This document shows positions 8,188 through 15,799 of a DNA stretch of 36,373 nt, one piece after another; position 1 is the first letter of the stretch, and each line of letters opens with the position of its first letter. The notes below the pieces were generated by a model that searched no databases, had not been told where the DNA came from, and saw only the letters and a program-made list of their open reading frames with translations. A program made the position numbers and the translations under genes. The stretch comes from an uncultured Alphaproteobacteria bacterium. GTDB taxonomy: Bacteria; Pseudomonadota; Alphaproteobacteria; HIMB59; GCA-002718135. Location of the stretch: contig CACHLW010000010.1 in the NCBI GenBank assembly GCA_902580765.1, positions 1-36,373 on the forward strand, written 5' to 3'.

Positions 8188-9044
8188 TTAAAATTTATTG
8201 AAGAAATTTTATGATTTTTTTCAAATTTAATAACGATCTGAGCCTTTTTATTTAGATCCTTCATCATCCATTTAGTTATTTTCTCATAATGTTGAACAAA
8301 ATATTTAATTTCATTTGAAGTCATTCTTTTTGATTTTTTGTTTTTTGATTGATTAGTTTTTTCCTGCTTTAACCGCCATTTAAAAACATTATCAAAAGAG
8401 GATGTTTTCAAAAAAATAAGTTCATCAAATAATTTAAATAATTTTTTATATTCTAATTTTAATTTATTATTATAGAAATTTCTCCATTGATATTTTGGAT
8501 CTTTAATTTTTTCTAAATTATTTATATTTTTATGAAGAATTTTTTTTGGGATTTCTGAACTTCCACAACACCAACCTTCTAAGAAAAGAATATCACATTT
8601 AGATTTAGTTATTTTAGTTGATTTAGTAGTATCATCAATTAACTTATCAAATATAGGGGTTGTGATAGGGTATTTACTTTCATTGAATTGTTTTATATTT
8701 TTAAGTAATTTTTCAATATCATGTGTGCCAGGAACACCTCGAGTTATTAACAATTGATGTATTTTTTTTGATAATTGATATCTTTGTTTTCTTGATAAAT
8801 AATAATTATCTAAACTAAGCAAAAGTATTTTCTTATTATAAAATTTTTCAATAGCTTTAGAGATAATATTAATAAATGATGATTTTCCAATACCTTGAGA
8901 GCCTCCAAATAGGAATTTTTTTGATTTACTAGAGCAAACATAATTTATTATTGGAATTAATTTATCTTCTATATACTTCCTGGAATATTTTTTATTATAT
9001 GTTTTGTGTATTTCTATTTGAATATAGTCTATTAATGCACTCAT
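8184..9044 (-). CDS. P-loop kinase, D-glycerate 3-kinase-like (GLYK family)
   Basis: A 286-aa cytosolic kinase. The P-loop FGGSQGIGKSS lies at residues 46-56, the Asp-rich phosphoribulokinase-like segment LLSLDNYYLS near 75-84, the glycerate-kinase hallmark TRGVPGTHD at 101-109 and a Walker-B-like FLEGWCCG at 154-161. These match the plant/fungal-type glycerate kinase family (ATP + D-glycerate to 3-phosphoglycerate). The protein is lysine-rich and has a rather variable tail. It stands alone on the minus strand, 32 bp from a divergent HAD gene. A glycerate kinase would feed glycerate from a compatible solute or from C2 metabolism into glycolysis. Other P-loop small-molecule kinases of this fold are possible. 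Confidence 0.72.
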   Translation of the reverse strand: MSALIDYIQIEIHKTYNKKYSRKYIEDKLIPIINYVCSSKSKKFLFGGSQGIGKSSFINIISKAIEKFYNKKILLLSLDNYYLSRKQRYQLSKKIHQLLITRGVPGTHDIEKLLKNIKQFNESKYPITTPIFDKLIDDTTKSTKITKSKCDILFLEGWCCGSSEIPKKILHKNINNLEKIKDPKYQWRNFYNNKLKLEYKKLFKLFDELIFLKTSSFDNVFKWRLKQEKTNQSKNKKSKRMTSNEIKYFVQHYEKITKWMMKDLNKKAQIVIKFEKNHKISSINFN

Positions 9045-9076
9045 TTAATACTTATTTATAAACAAAATACTTATAC

Positions 9077-9667
9077 ATGAAATTTCTTTTTGATTTAGGG
9101 GGTGTTTTTTTTGATTGGGATCCTCATTATTTTTATAAAGATGTAATTAAAAACAAAGAAGAAAGAGACAATTTTCTTAATAATATTTGCAATGATGAAT
9201 GGAATATCCAACAAGATGCCGGAAGACTTATAAAAGATGCTGAAACTGATCTAATCAAAACTTATCCTGATTATGAAGATAAAATTAAATTATATTATAA
9301 AAATCATCATAAAATGTTCAGAAAAATCTTTCAGTATTCAGTAGATGTTTTAGATCATTTAAAAAATAAAAAATATGAGTGTTATGTTTTGTCAAATTGG
9401 TCTTGGGAAACATTTCAAGATATGGATAAAAAATATCCATTCTTAAATAAATTTGATGGCCTAATAATATCTGGAAAAGAAAAATTGGTTAAACCTAATG
9501 CTGAAATATATAAATTAGCTACAAGTCGTTTTAATCTAATTCCAGAGGAAACTGTATTTATTGATGATAAAAAAGAGAATATTGAGGCTGCAAAGAAACT
9601 TGGTTTTTTAACTATACATTTAACTGACCCTGAAATAATAAATCACGAAATTAATAGATTTATTTAA
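9077..9667 (+). CDS. HAD-family phosphatase, YihX-like
   Basis: A 196-aa HAD hydrolase. Motif I is FLFDLGGVFFDWDP with nucleophile D6; the usual second Asp is Gly here, as is normal for the YihX-like group. Motif II is VLSNWSWE, motif III is KLVKPNAEIY and motif IV is VFIDDKKENIEAAKKLG. E. coli YihX releases phosphate from glucose 1-phosphate, but relatives differ in substrate. It is only 7 bp upstream of the glpD-like gene, so the two are likely co-transcribed; glycerol 3-phosphate or a sugar phosphate is a reasonable guess for the substrate. The start ATG lies 32 bp from the divergent kinase start, so both promoters must be packed into that gap or the gene ends. Confidence 0.8.
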   Translation: MKFLFDLGGVFFDWDPHYFYKDVIKNKEERDNFLNNICNDEWNIQQDAGRLIKDAETDLIKTYPDYEDKIKLYYKNHHKMFRKIFQYSVDVLDHLKNKKYECYVLSNWSWETFQDMDKKYPFLNKFDGLIISGKEKLVKPNAEIYKLATSRFNLIPEETVFIDDKKENIEAAKKLGFLTIHLTDPEIINHEINRFI

Positions 9668-9674
9668 TTTAAGC

Positions 9675-10826
9675 ATGAATGAAACTTTTGATATTTTAGT
9701 AATTGGTGGAGGTATTAATGGTGCTGGAATTGTTAGAGATGCATCAGGCAGAAATTTAAAAGTTTGTTTAGTTGAAAAAAACACAGTTGGCTCCGCCACT
9801 TCATCTTGGTCTACAAAATTAATACATGGCGGATTAAGGTATCTTGAAAATTATGAATTTCGCCTTGTACGTGAATCTCTTAAGGAAAGAGAGGTAATTA
9901 AAAAAATTGCCAGTAATATAACAACACCAATACCTTTTATTATACCTTATCAAAAATCTTTAAGACCTAAATGGTTAATTAAATTAGGATTATTTTTATA
10001 CGATAATCTTGGTGGTAAAATGACTATACCAAAATCTTCAACTATAAATATTATAAAGGAAATGCCTAATATTTTAAAAGATCAATTTAAAATTGGTTTC
10101 CAATATTATGATTTACAAGTTGATGATAAAAAACTTGTTCAGTTAAATGTTGAAGATGCAAAGAAAAAAGGTGCTACGATTATTCAAAATAAAAAAGTAA
10201 TAGATGCAAAACGAAATAAAAATTTTTGGGATATAACTTTAGATGATAATACTATACTTAAATCTAAAATCCTTATAAATGCTGCCGGACCTTGGATAAA
10301 TAAAGTTTTAAGTAATGTTATTAAGTTAAATTCAAATAAATCAATTCGACTTGTAAAAGGTAGTCACATAATAACTAAGAGTCTTTACAGTCAGAAAAAA
10401 GCTTTCACTTTACAAAATGAAGATAACAGAATAATTTTTGTAATACCTTATAAAGATGAATATTCTCTTATTGGCACTACCGAAACAGAAGTTTTCTCAC
10501 CAGAAAATCCAAAAATTGATGAAAGTGAAATTGATTATTTATTAAATTCAGTAAATAAATATTTCATTAAACAAATATCGAGAGTTGATGTGGTAAGTTC
10601 TTATTCTGGAATTAGACCACTTATTGAAGATTTCAAAGAAGCTTCAAAAGTTACGAGAGATTATATATTTGACTTAAATGAGGACGACTCTCAAGCCCCA
10701 CTTCTAAATATTTATGGAGGAAAGCTCACGACATATAGAAAATTAGCTGAAAATGTTCTTTTAACTCTTAATAAACATATTCCAATAAATAAGGAAAGTT
10801 CTTGGACTGCTAAACAAAAACTATAA
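9675..10826 (+). CDS. glpD: FAD-dependent glycerol-3-phosphate dehydrogenase, lacking the C-terminal domain
   Basis: Oxidises glycerol 3-phosphate to dihydroxyacetone phosphate, passing electrons to quinone at the inner membrane. The FAD motif VIGGGINGAG is at 9-18, followed by the GlpD signature SSWSTKLIHGGLRYLE (about 43-58), GTTETE near 267 and YGGKLTTYRK at 347-356. The protein stops at residue 383, at WTAKQKL, exactly where other GlpD proteins (about 500 aa) continue with a PGG turn into the helical C-terminal DAO domain. I found no continuation in the other frames downstream. The FAD and substrate domain is complete, so it may still be active, or be a degrading gene. Co-transcribed with the HAD phosphatase upstream. 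Confidence 0.85.
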   Translation: MNETFDILVIGGGINGAGIVRDASGRNLKVCLVEKNTVGSATSSWSTKLIHGGLRYLENYEFRLVRESLKEREVIKKIASNITTPIPFIIPYQKSLRPKWLIKLGLFLYDNLGGKMTIPKSSTINIIKEMPNILKDQFKIGFQYYDLQVDDKKLVQLNVEDAKKKGATIIQNKKVIDAKRNKNFWDITLDDNTILKSKILINAAGPWINKVLSNVIKLNSNKSIRLVKGSHIITKSLYSQKKAFTLQNEDNRIIFVIPYKDEYSLIGTTETEVFSPENPKIDESEIDYLLNSVNKYFIKQISRVDVVSSYSGIRPLIEDFKEASKVTRDYIFDLNEDDSQAPLLNIYGGKLTTYRKLAENVLLTLNKHIPINKESSWTAKQKL

Positions 10827-10829
10827 TTG

Positions 10830-10942
10830 GTATCCCTCTTAAATAACTTTTCAAATCTGGCGGGCAGAAAAGTTTTATAAGAGGAATACTTCTTATAGGA
10901 GGAAATAATATGAACCCTCTGCCCATTATCATTTTAGTTTAA
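10830..10942 (+). ncRNA. Possible structured RNA element (long hairpin with competing hairpin before a strong RBS)
   Basis: Arms 10830-10852 and 10867-10889 pair at 20 of 23 positions around a 14-nt loop rich in G. Part of the 3' arm (TATAAGA, 10876-10882) can instead pair with TCTTATA at 10891-10897, directly beside an AGGAGG ribosome-binding site (10897-10902). The loop segment GGGCAG (10862-10867) is also complementary to CTGCCC (10919-10924), which would make a pseudoknot. Such alternative folds resemble a cis-regulatory RNA, but I do not recognise a known class and the downstream ORF is only 10 codons. It could instead be a bulky terminator of glpD. Confidence 0.35.
10910..10942 (+). CDS. 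Possible 10-codon leader peptide or gene remnant
   Basis: An ATG 7 bases after a perfect AGGAGG site opens MNPLPIIILV and stops. The ribosome-binding site is among the strongest in the window, yet nothing follows in frame. It may be a leader peptide, the preserved 5' end of a deleted gene, or chance. Confidence 0.2.
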   Translation: MNPLPIIILV

Positions 10943-10981
10943 ATTTTTGATATTTATTGAAAATTTTCAAAAAAGGGATGT

Positions 10982-11005
10982 ATTGCCCCTTATATTAGGG
11001 GCAAT
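10982..11005 (-). terminator. Intrinsic terminator of the aglEFGK operon
   Basis: A perfect 8-bp inverted repeat ATTGCCCC / GGGGCAAT with an 8-nt loop lies 17 bases past the ATPase stop. On the minus strand it is followed by ACATCCC and then a run of six T. The slightly delayed T-run lowers certainty. Confidence 0.65.
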
Positions 11006-11021
11006 AATCAAGACGATTCTA

Positions 11022-12101
11022 TTATTTAAATGCTTGTCCTGAACTGTCAAATAACTGGCATCTTCCAGCAGGAAAACCAACTTTTACAGTATCACCAACT
11101 TTAATTTCTGAATGTCCTTCAGTTTCAGCAACTAATGGCTCTCCATCTTTTTCAAGGTATAGGTAAGTAACGTCACCAAGTTTTTCGACAACAAATACTT
11201 TACTTTCCCAAGATCCATCTGAATCACCGTTTACTACTAAGTGTTCAGGTCTAATACCTAGAGTTACTGAATCACCTTCTGAGGAGGATGCTGACATTTT
11301 TGAAACTGATATTTTTGACATTCCCATAATATCAACTTCTGTAGCATCAGAACTTTTGCTTAATATCTTACTAGAAATAAAGTTCATTTTTGGTGATCCA
11401 ATAAATCCACCTACGAACATATTATTTGGTCTATCATAAAGTTCTAGAGGAGATCCTTTTTGTGAAACGATACCTGTATCAAGAACAACAATATCATCAG
11501 CAAGTGTCATTGCTTCTGTCTGATCGTGAGTAACGTAGATCATAGTAGCTTCTAATTCATTATGAAGTTTAGCTAATTCAACTCTCATTTGAACCCTTAA
11601 TGCAGCATCAAGGTTTGAAAGTGGTTCATCAAATAAGAAAACTTTTGGTTTTCTTGTAATTGCTCTTCCAATAGCAACACGTTGTCTTTGACCACCTGAA
11701 AGTTGTTTTGGCTTTCTTTGAAGATAATCTTCTATTTGAAGAATTCTTGCTGCCTCATTAACTCTTTCATTAATTTCATCTTTTGATCTTTTTTCTAATT
11801 TCAAACCAAAAGCCATGTTATCAAATACAGTCATGTGAGGGTATAAAGCATATGATTGAAACACCATTGCAATATTTCTTTGTTTTGGTGGTAAATCATT
11901 AACTACTTGACCATCAATTGAAATTGTACCTGAATTTATATCTTCAAGTCCTGCGATCATTCTTAACATAGTTGATTTTCCACAACCACTAGGTCCAACT
12001 AGAACTGTGAACGATTGACTTTTGATATCTAGAGATACGTCTTTAATTACGTGGACGTCTCCAAAATATTTATTAACAGTATTTATATTTATATCTGCCA
12101 C
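11022..12101 (-). CDS. aglK: ABC transporter ATP-binding protein, MalK/UgpC/AglK type
   Basis: The cytosolic ATPase that drives the alpha-glucoside transporter. From the chosen start it is 359 aa: Walker A GPSGCGKST (36-44), Q-loop Q82, ABC signature LSGGQ (134-138), Walker B VFLFDEP (154-160), H-loop H192, then a C-terminal TOBE-type beta domain (about 236-359) typical of CUT1 ATPases. The frame is open upstream for 30 more codons from an ATG at 12191, but a GTG at 12101 preceded by AAGGAGGA gives the normal MalK N-terminus, so I start there. Last gene of aglEFGK, about 100 bp after aglG. As the only CUT1 ATPase in the window it may also power the two other CUT1 systems. Confidence 0.9.
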   Translation of the reverse strand: MADININTVNKYFGDVHVIKDVSLDIKSQSFTVLVGPSGCGKSTMLRMIAGLEDINSGTISIDGQVVNDLPPKQRNIAMVFQSYALYPHMTVFDNMAFGLKLEKRSKDEINERVNEAARILQIEDYLQRKPKQLSGGQRQRVAIGRAITRKPKVFLFDEPLSNLDAALRVQMRVELAKLHNELEATMIYVTHDQTEAMTLADDIVVLDTGIVSQKGSPLELYDRPNNMFVGGFIGSPKMNFISSKILSKSSDATEVDIMGMSKISVSKMSASSSEGDSVTLGIRPEHLVVNGDSDGSWESKVFVVEKLGDVTYLYLEKDGEPLVAETEGHSEIKVGDTVKVGFPAGRCQLFDSSGQAFK

Positions 12102-12203
12102 TTCATCCTCCTTTGAGCGATCTTTCAAGTGTATGAATACATCATCATACAAATATGAATTTATTAAACGATAATTTAAAAGAAAAATCAATAGTTTTTA
12201 AAA

Positions 12204-13343
12204 CTATCCCTTAACTGATCCTGCTACTAATCCTCTTATAAAATATCTCTGTAGGGCAAAAAAGATAAATAAAGGTACTGTCATTGAAACAAACGCTCCA
12301 GTTGTCAGTATTTCCCAATTTTCTCCCCTTGATCCAAGTAATTCTTTTAGTTTAGCAGTTAAAATTATTTCACTTGGAACCTGGTCTAAGAACACTAGAC
12401 CTACCAATAAATCATTCCAGCACCATAAAAATTGCAATATAAATATTGAAGCAAATGCAGGTATTGATAAAGGAATAATTATACGTAAAAAAATATCATA
12501 ATGAGAAGCGCCATCAACTTTAGCAGCTTCCATCATTTCATTAGGCAAGCTTTTTAAGAAATTTCTCAATAAGAAAGTAGTCGAAGCTAATCCAAAACCA
12601 GTATGCGCCATCCATACTCCAGGATATGATTTTGCTGCTACGCCAAATAATGCACCAAAATCATTATAGATCGTTAGTATTGGTATTAAAGACATTTGAA
12701 GAGGAACAACAAGAGACGCAATTATTATCGCTAAAAGAGTGTCTCTTCCATAAAATCTCATCCAAGTTAAGGAATATGCAAAAAAGGAACATATTATTAA
12801 TGGTATCAACGTTGAAGGTAGAGCAACAGCCATTGTGTTAACAAATGCTCTTCCAATCCCTTCTTTGAATAAAACTTCTCTATAATTTTCAAAAGTAAAT
12901 GAAGGTGGGCTCAATGATGTAGTAAATAATCGTTTCCCTTTTTTCTTTTGAAATTCACTTTTTGATCTCCATTCATAATTTCCATTCTCATCTAGTATGA
13001 CTTCACTCTCATCTTTAAAAATAGCAATATCACCAATCTTGAATTCATTTATTTTTTTAGAATTTATACCAAAGCTTTCAATTTTTTTTCCTGAATTGTC
13101 TTCAAATAATGTTCCTTTAATTTTAAAATAACCATCTTCCTCAATTTGAGATTCCATTCCCGACATTCTGTATATTTCATTTATTTCAGTTGTAGTTAAA
13201 GCTGTCCACCAACCACTTATAGCTAGCAAATCTTTATCTCTTAAAGAACTTATAAAGAGTCCAAAAGTGGGAATGATCCATACAATCACAAAAAACAATA
13301 ACAATAATTGTGATAAGATTGACGATAATGAAATTTTCTTCAT
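12204..13343 (-). CDS. aglG: Alpha-glucoside ABC transporter permease, AglG-like
   Basis: A 379-aa inner-membrane channel subunit of the MalG class. TM1 spans about 11-33, then a soluble periplasmic insertion (about 38-145) precedes the remaining five helices. The EAA loop, which docks the ATPase, is EAAKVDGASHYDIF (272-285). The protein ends in the usual RYFIRGLVAGSVKG. The long first periplasmic loop and the length near 380 are hallmarks of rhizobial AglG, so the operon is named by gene order and these features. Its stop and the start of aglK are separated by about 100 bp on the transcript, and its ATG overlaps the stop base of aglF. Confidence 0.87.
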   Translation of the reverse strand: MKKISLSSILSQLLLLFFVIVWIIPTFGLFISSLRDKDLLAISGWWTALTTTEINEIYRMSGMESQIEEDGYFKIKGTLFEDNSGKKIESFGINSKKINEFKIGDIAIFKDESEVILDENGNYEWRSKSEFQKKKGKRLFTTSLSPPSFTFENYREVLFKEGIGRAFVNTMAVALPSTLIPLIICSFFAYSLTWMRFYGRDTLLAIIIASLVVPLQMSLIPILTIYNDFGALFGVAAKSYPGVWMAHTGFGLASTTFLLRNFLKSLPNEMMEAAKVDGASHYDIFLRIIIPLSIPAFASIFILQFLWCWNDLLVGLVFLDQVPSEIILTAKLKELLGSRGENWEILTTGAFVSMTVPLFIFFALQRYFIRGLVAGSVKG

Positions 13344-14326
13344 TATATTTTTTGCTCCTGTCTATGTTTGTATAAATTCCATGCTAGGATTGGTATTACT
13401 CCAATCATAATGACAATAGCTAAAACACTACCTCTTCCAGAATCTCCACCTCCTCTAAACATCCAATCGTACATTAAATTAGCTAATACTCCAGTTTGCC
13501 ATTCACCATTGGTCATAGCAAAAATAATATCAAAAATTCTGAGAACAATAATTGTAATTAGAGTCCAAATAACAAGAATTGTTTGTTCTAAATAAGGTAT
13601 AATAATTGAAAAAAATATTTTTAATTCACTTGCTCCATCAATTCTTGCAGCTTCCAGCATTTCTTTAGGTATGCTTCTTAAAGCAGCACTAAAAATTACA
13701 AGAGCTAGTCCAGTCTGTATCCAAATCATTATCGCCATTAAAAAAAAATTATTCCATATTGGAATTGTTAACCATGCCTGAGGTTCATAACCAAGTGAAA
13801 CTATTATTGCATTAAGTAAACCAATTTGCGTATTATCTGGTCCTCGATACTCATAAATAAATTTCCAGATTACTCCTGCCCCAACAAATGAAATTGCCAT
13901 AGGCATAAATATTATTGATTTTGCAATTGAGCCCCACCAAATTCTATCTGCTAGGTTTGCTATAACTAAACCAAAAAAAGTACTTAATGTTGGAACAACA
14001 AGCAACCAAACAAGATTATTTAAAATACTTCTTCTAAATTCAGGATCATTTACTGCCCATTTATAATTATATAGCCCAACAAATTCTCTTCCAAATTTAT
14101 CATAGAAACTTAGTCTAATAGTTTCAAAAACTGGATATAAAATAAAAATAAATAAAACAATAAATGCTGGAGCTATAAAAACGATTACTCTTATGGAGTT
14201 TTCAAAATTATATCTTTTTACACTGCTCCCTCCATAACTATCCAAAAGATAATTTGAGATATGAAAATAAGCGATAAAAAATAATATTCCTAAAAAAACG
14301 ATGAATAATAAATTCAGGATAGTCAT
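13343..14326 (-). CDS. aglF: Alpha-glucoside ABC transporter permease, AglF-like
   Basis: A 327-aa inner-membrane permease of the MalF class, partner of AglG. It has an extra N-terminal helix (about 4-24) before the conserved core beginning near residue 47. The EAA loop is EAARIDGASELKIFFSIIIP (about 226-245). Length agrees with AglF proteins (about 330-335 aa). It follows aglE after a strong hairpin with a T-run, so its expression depends on read-through of that attenuator. No good Shine-Dalgarno site is present at the ATG. Ligand specificity is set by AglE, so the assignment to alpha-glucosides is by family resemblance. Confidence 0.85.
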   Translation of the reverse strand: MTILNLLFIVFLGILFFIAYFHISNYLLDSYGGSSVKRYNFENSIRVIVFIAPAFIVLFIFILYPVFETIRLSFYDKFGREFVGLYNYKWAVNDPEFRRSILNNLVWLLVVPTLSTFFGLVIANLADRIWWGSIAKSIIFMPMAISFVGAGVIWKFIYEYRGPDNTQIGLLNAIIVSLGYEPQAWLTIPIWNNFFLMAIMIWIQTGLALVIFSAALRSIPKEMLEAARIDGASELKIFFSIIIPYLEQTILVIWTLITIIVLRIFDIIFAMTNGEWQTGVLANLMYDWMFRGGGDSGRGSVLAIVIMIGVIPILAWNLYKHRQEQKI

Positions 14327-14342
14327 TAATGATTAAATATAT

Positions 14343-14381
14343 AAAAAAAACAGGCGAACAAGTTAATTGTCCGCCTGTTTT
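14343..14381 (-). terminator. Attenuating terminator between aglE and aglF
   Basis: A 15-bp stem (AAAACAGGCGGACAA / TTGTTCGCCTGTTTT with one G-U pair, 5-nt loop) begins 10 bases after the aglE stop; the final stem U residues continue into a run of eight to twelve T on the minus strand. It has all marks of an intrinsic terminator and should let only part of transcription reach aglF. Confidence 0.85.
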
Positions 14382-14391
14382 AAGGAGGTAG

Positions 14392-15702
14392 TTATTTAAT
14401 TGCGTCCCAACTGTCTTGGATTGCATCAGCAACATCTTTTGCTGATTTTCCGTTGGTATAATCAACCATACCAGTCCAGAAAGTTCCAGCTCCAATAGCA
14501 CCTGGCATTAAATCAGAAGCATCAAATCTAAAAGTTGTTGCCCCAGTTAATATTTCTCCAAGTTTTCTAAAAGTATCACTAGCATATTTACTGCCATCAA
14601 CACCTTTGTGAGGAGTTAAGAAACCTCCCTTAGCCATCCAATATTCGTGTGGCTCAGGATGCATTAAGAATTTCATGAATTCTATAGTTGCAGCATTGTC
14701 ATTTGTAGCTGCCACCAATGTTCCTGCTCCTAAAACTGGAGTACCTAAATCTTTTCCAGCAAACGCAGGAAAGTAGAAAAAGTCATAATCTACACCAGCT
14801 TCAACACCTTCAGGAAAGAATGCAGGAATAAAACTTGCCTGACGATGCATCATACACTCAGCAGGAGAAGTAAATAAACCATTTGGAGCATCTCTGAAAT
14901 CAGTTGTAGCAACTGCTTTTGATCCACCATTAACATAACTATCGTTTAGAGCTATTGAACCAAAGAAATCCATTGCTTCAAGAACTCTTGGGTCATTGAA
15001 AGGCATTTCGTTTGACACCCACATGTCATAAACATCTGGAGAATGAGTTCTAAGCATTATGTCTTCCATCCAGTCAGTTGCAGGCCAACCTGTAGCTGCT
15101 CCAGACCCTAGACCAATACACCAAGGAGTATTTCCATCTGATGCCATCTGCTCAGTTAATGCCATAAGCTCTTCCATAGATGAAGGTACTTCATAACCAT
15201 TATCTTCAAAGTTATCTGGTGAATACCAAACTAAACTTTTTACATTAGTTCTAAAGAAGATTGCATTAAATTGCTCGTTACCATTTTCATCATCGTAAGT
15301 TGATAGATCAATCCATGATTGACCAGCAGCATAGTTATCTAAAACCATTTGCTTAATATCATCTCCGAGAGGAACTAATCCTCCCATAGCTGCAGCATTA
15401 GCAGCAAGACCTGGTTGTGGAAATACAACTAAGTCAGCAGCACTTCCTGCTTTTAAATCAATCATTACTTGTTGTTCAAAACTATCTGAACCACCATATT
15501 CAAAAGTAGCACCTGTGGCTTTTTCAAATATAGCACCAACTTCTCTCATTATTTCTTGCTCTGGTGATAACCAAGGACCAAACATTACTACTTTTTGTCC
15601 ACTAAGATCTGGACCAGTATATTTGTGACCTCCAGCATAAGCTGAAAAACTAAAAATCAAAGATGAGAAAATGATTAATAAAATTTTATATAATTTTTTC
15701 AT
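14392..15702 (-). CDS. aglE: Alpha-glucoside-binding periplasmic protein, AglE-like
   Basis: A 436-aa binding protein with a signal peptide (MKKLYK, hydrophobic 6-21, cleavage near AYA-GG at 22-24). The start of the mature protein, DLSGQKVVMFGPWLSPEQE, and the segment DLVVFPQPGLAANAAAMGGLVPL follow the AglE pattern known from rhizobia, where the system takes up sucrose, maltose, trehalose and other alpha-glucosides. GGAGG lies 6 bases before the ATG. It is the first gene of a four-gene operon under a LacI-type operator and is followed by an attenuator. Base use is less AT-rich than nearby regulators, as expected for a highly expressed protein. The natural substrate (for example glucosylglycerol) cannot be decided. 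Confidence 0.87.
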   Translation of the reverse strand: MKKLYKILLIIFSSLIFSFSAYAGGHKYTGPDLSGQKVVMFGPWLSPEQEIMREVGAIFEKATGATFEYGGSDSFEQQVMIDLKAGSAADLVVFPQPGLAANAAAMGGLVPLGDDIKQMVLDNYAAGQSWIDLSTYDDENGNEQFNAIFFRTNVKSLVWYSPDNFEDNGYEVPSSMEELMALTEQMASDGNTPWCIGLGSGAATGWPATDWMEDIMLRTHSPDVYDMWVSNEMPFNDPRVLEAMDFFGSIALNDSYVNGGSKAVATTDFRDAPNGLFTSPAECMMHRQASFIPAFFPEGVEAGVDYDFFYFPAFAGKDLGTPVLGAGTLVAATNDNAATIEFMKFLMHPEPHEYWMAKGGFLTPHKGVDGSKYASDTFRKLGEILTGATTFRFDASDLMPGAIGAGTFWTGMVDYTNGKSAKDVADAIQDSWDAIK

Positions 15703-15741
15703 TATTCCTCCATATTTTTAATAAGATAAAATATATTTTTG

Positions 15742-15770
15742 ATAATTTACCAAAACGTTTTGGTTGTCAA
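15742..15770 (-). promoter_or_regulatory. Promoter of aglEFGK
   Basis: On the minus strand a perfect TTGACA (15770-15765) and AATTAT (15747-15742) are 17 bases apart. Transcription would start about 33 bases before aglE. The spacer is almost exactly filled by the palindromic operator. Confidence 0.6.
15749..15764. promoter_or_regulatory. LacI-family operator
   Basis: A perfect 16-bp palindrome ACCAAAACGTTTTGGT with a central CG step, the typical form of LacI/GalR operators. It lies between aglE and the divergent lacI-type gene, inside the -35/-10 spacer of the agl promoter and just before the regulator's own start region, so repression of agl and autoregulation are both likely. Confidence 0.82.
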
Positions 15771-15799
15771 TTCATTATTTCTCAGTTATTCATAATTTT

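Noticed and set aside
10830-10942. Assignment of the structured element to a known riboswitch such as SAM-II or SAM-V
   Set aside because: The loop-to-downstream pairing recalls these pseudoknots, but the conserved core sequences I know are absent and no methionine or SAM gene follows.
10827-11021. A frameshifted remainder of glpD
   Set aside because: All three plus frames after the stop were read and none encodes a PGG turn or the following helical domain, so this is not a simple frameshift.
12102-12191. Longer N-terminus for the agl ATPase, from the ATG at 12191
   Set aside because: The added 30 residues match nothing in MalK proteins, whereas the GTG at 12101 has a strong AAGGAGGA site and gives a normal N-terminus.
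14238-14501. An 87-codon minus-strand frame spanning the aglE end and aglF start
   Set aside because: It overlaps the 3' end of aglE, the terminator and aglF in another frame, with no family features; a chance frame.
15764-15799. TTG start for the LacI-type regulator
   Set aside because: It would put the start inside the operator and add 12 residues before a helix-turn-helix that normally begins at the N-terminus.
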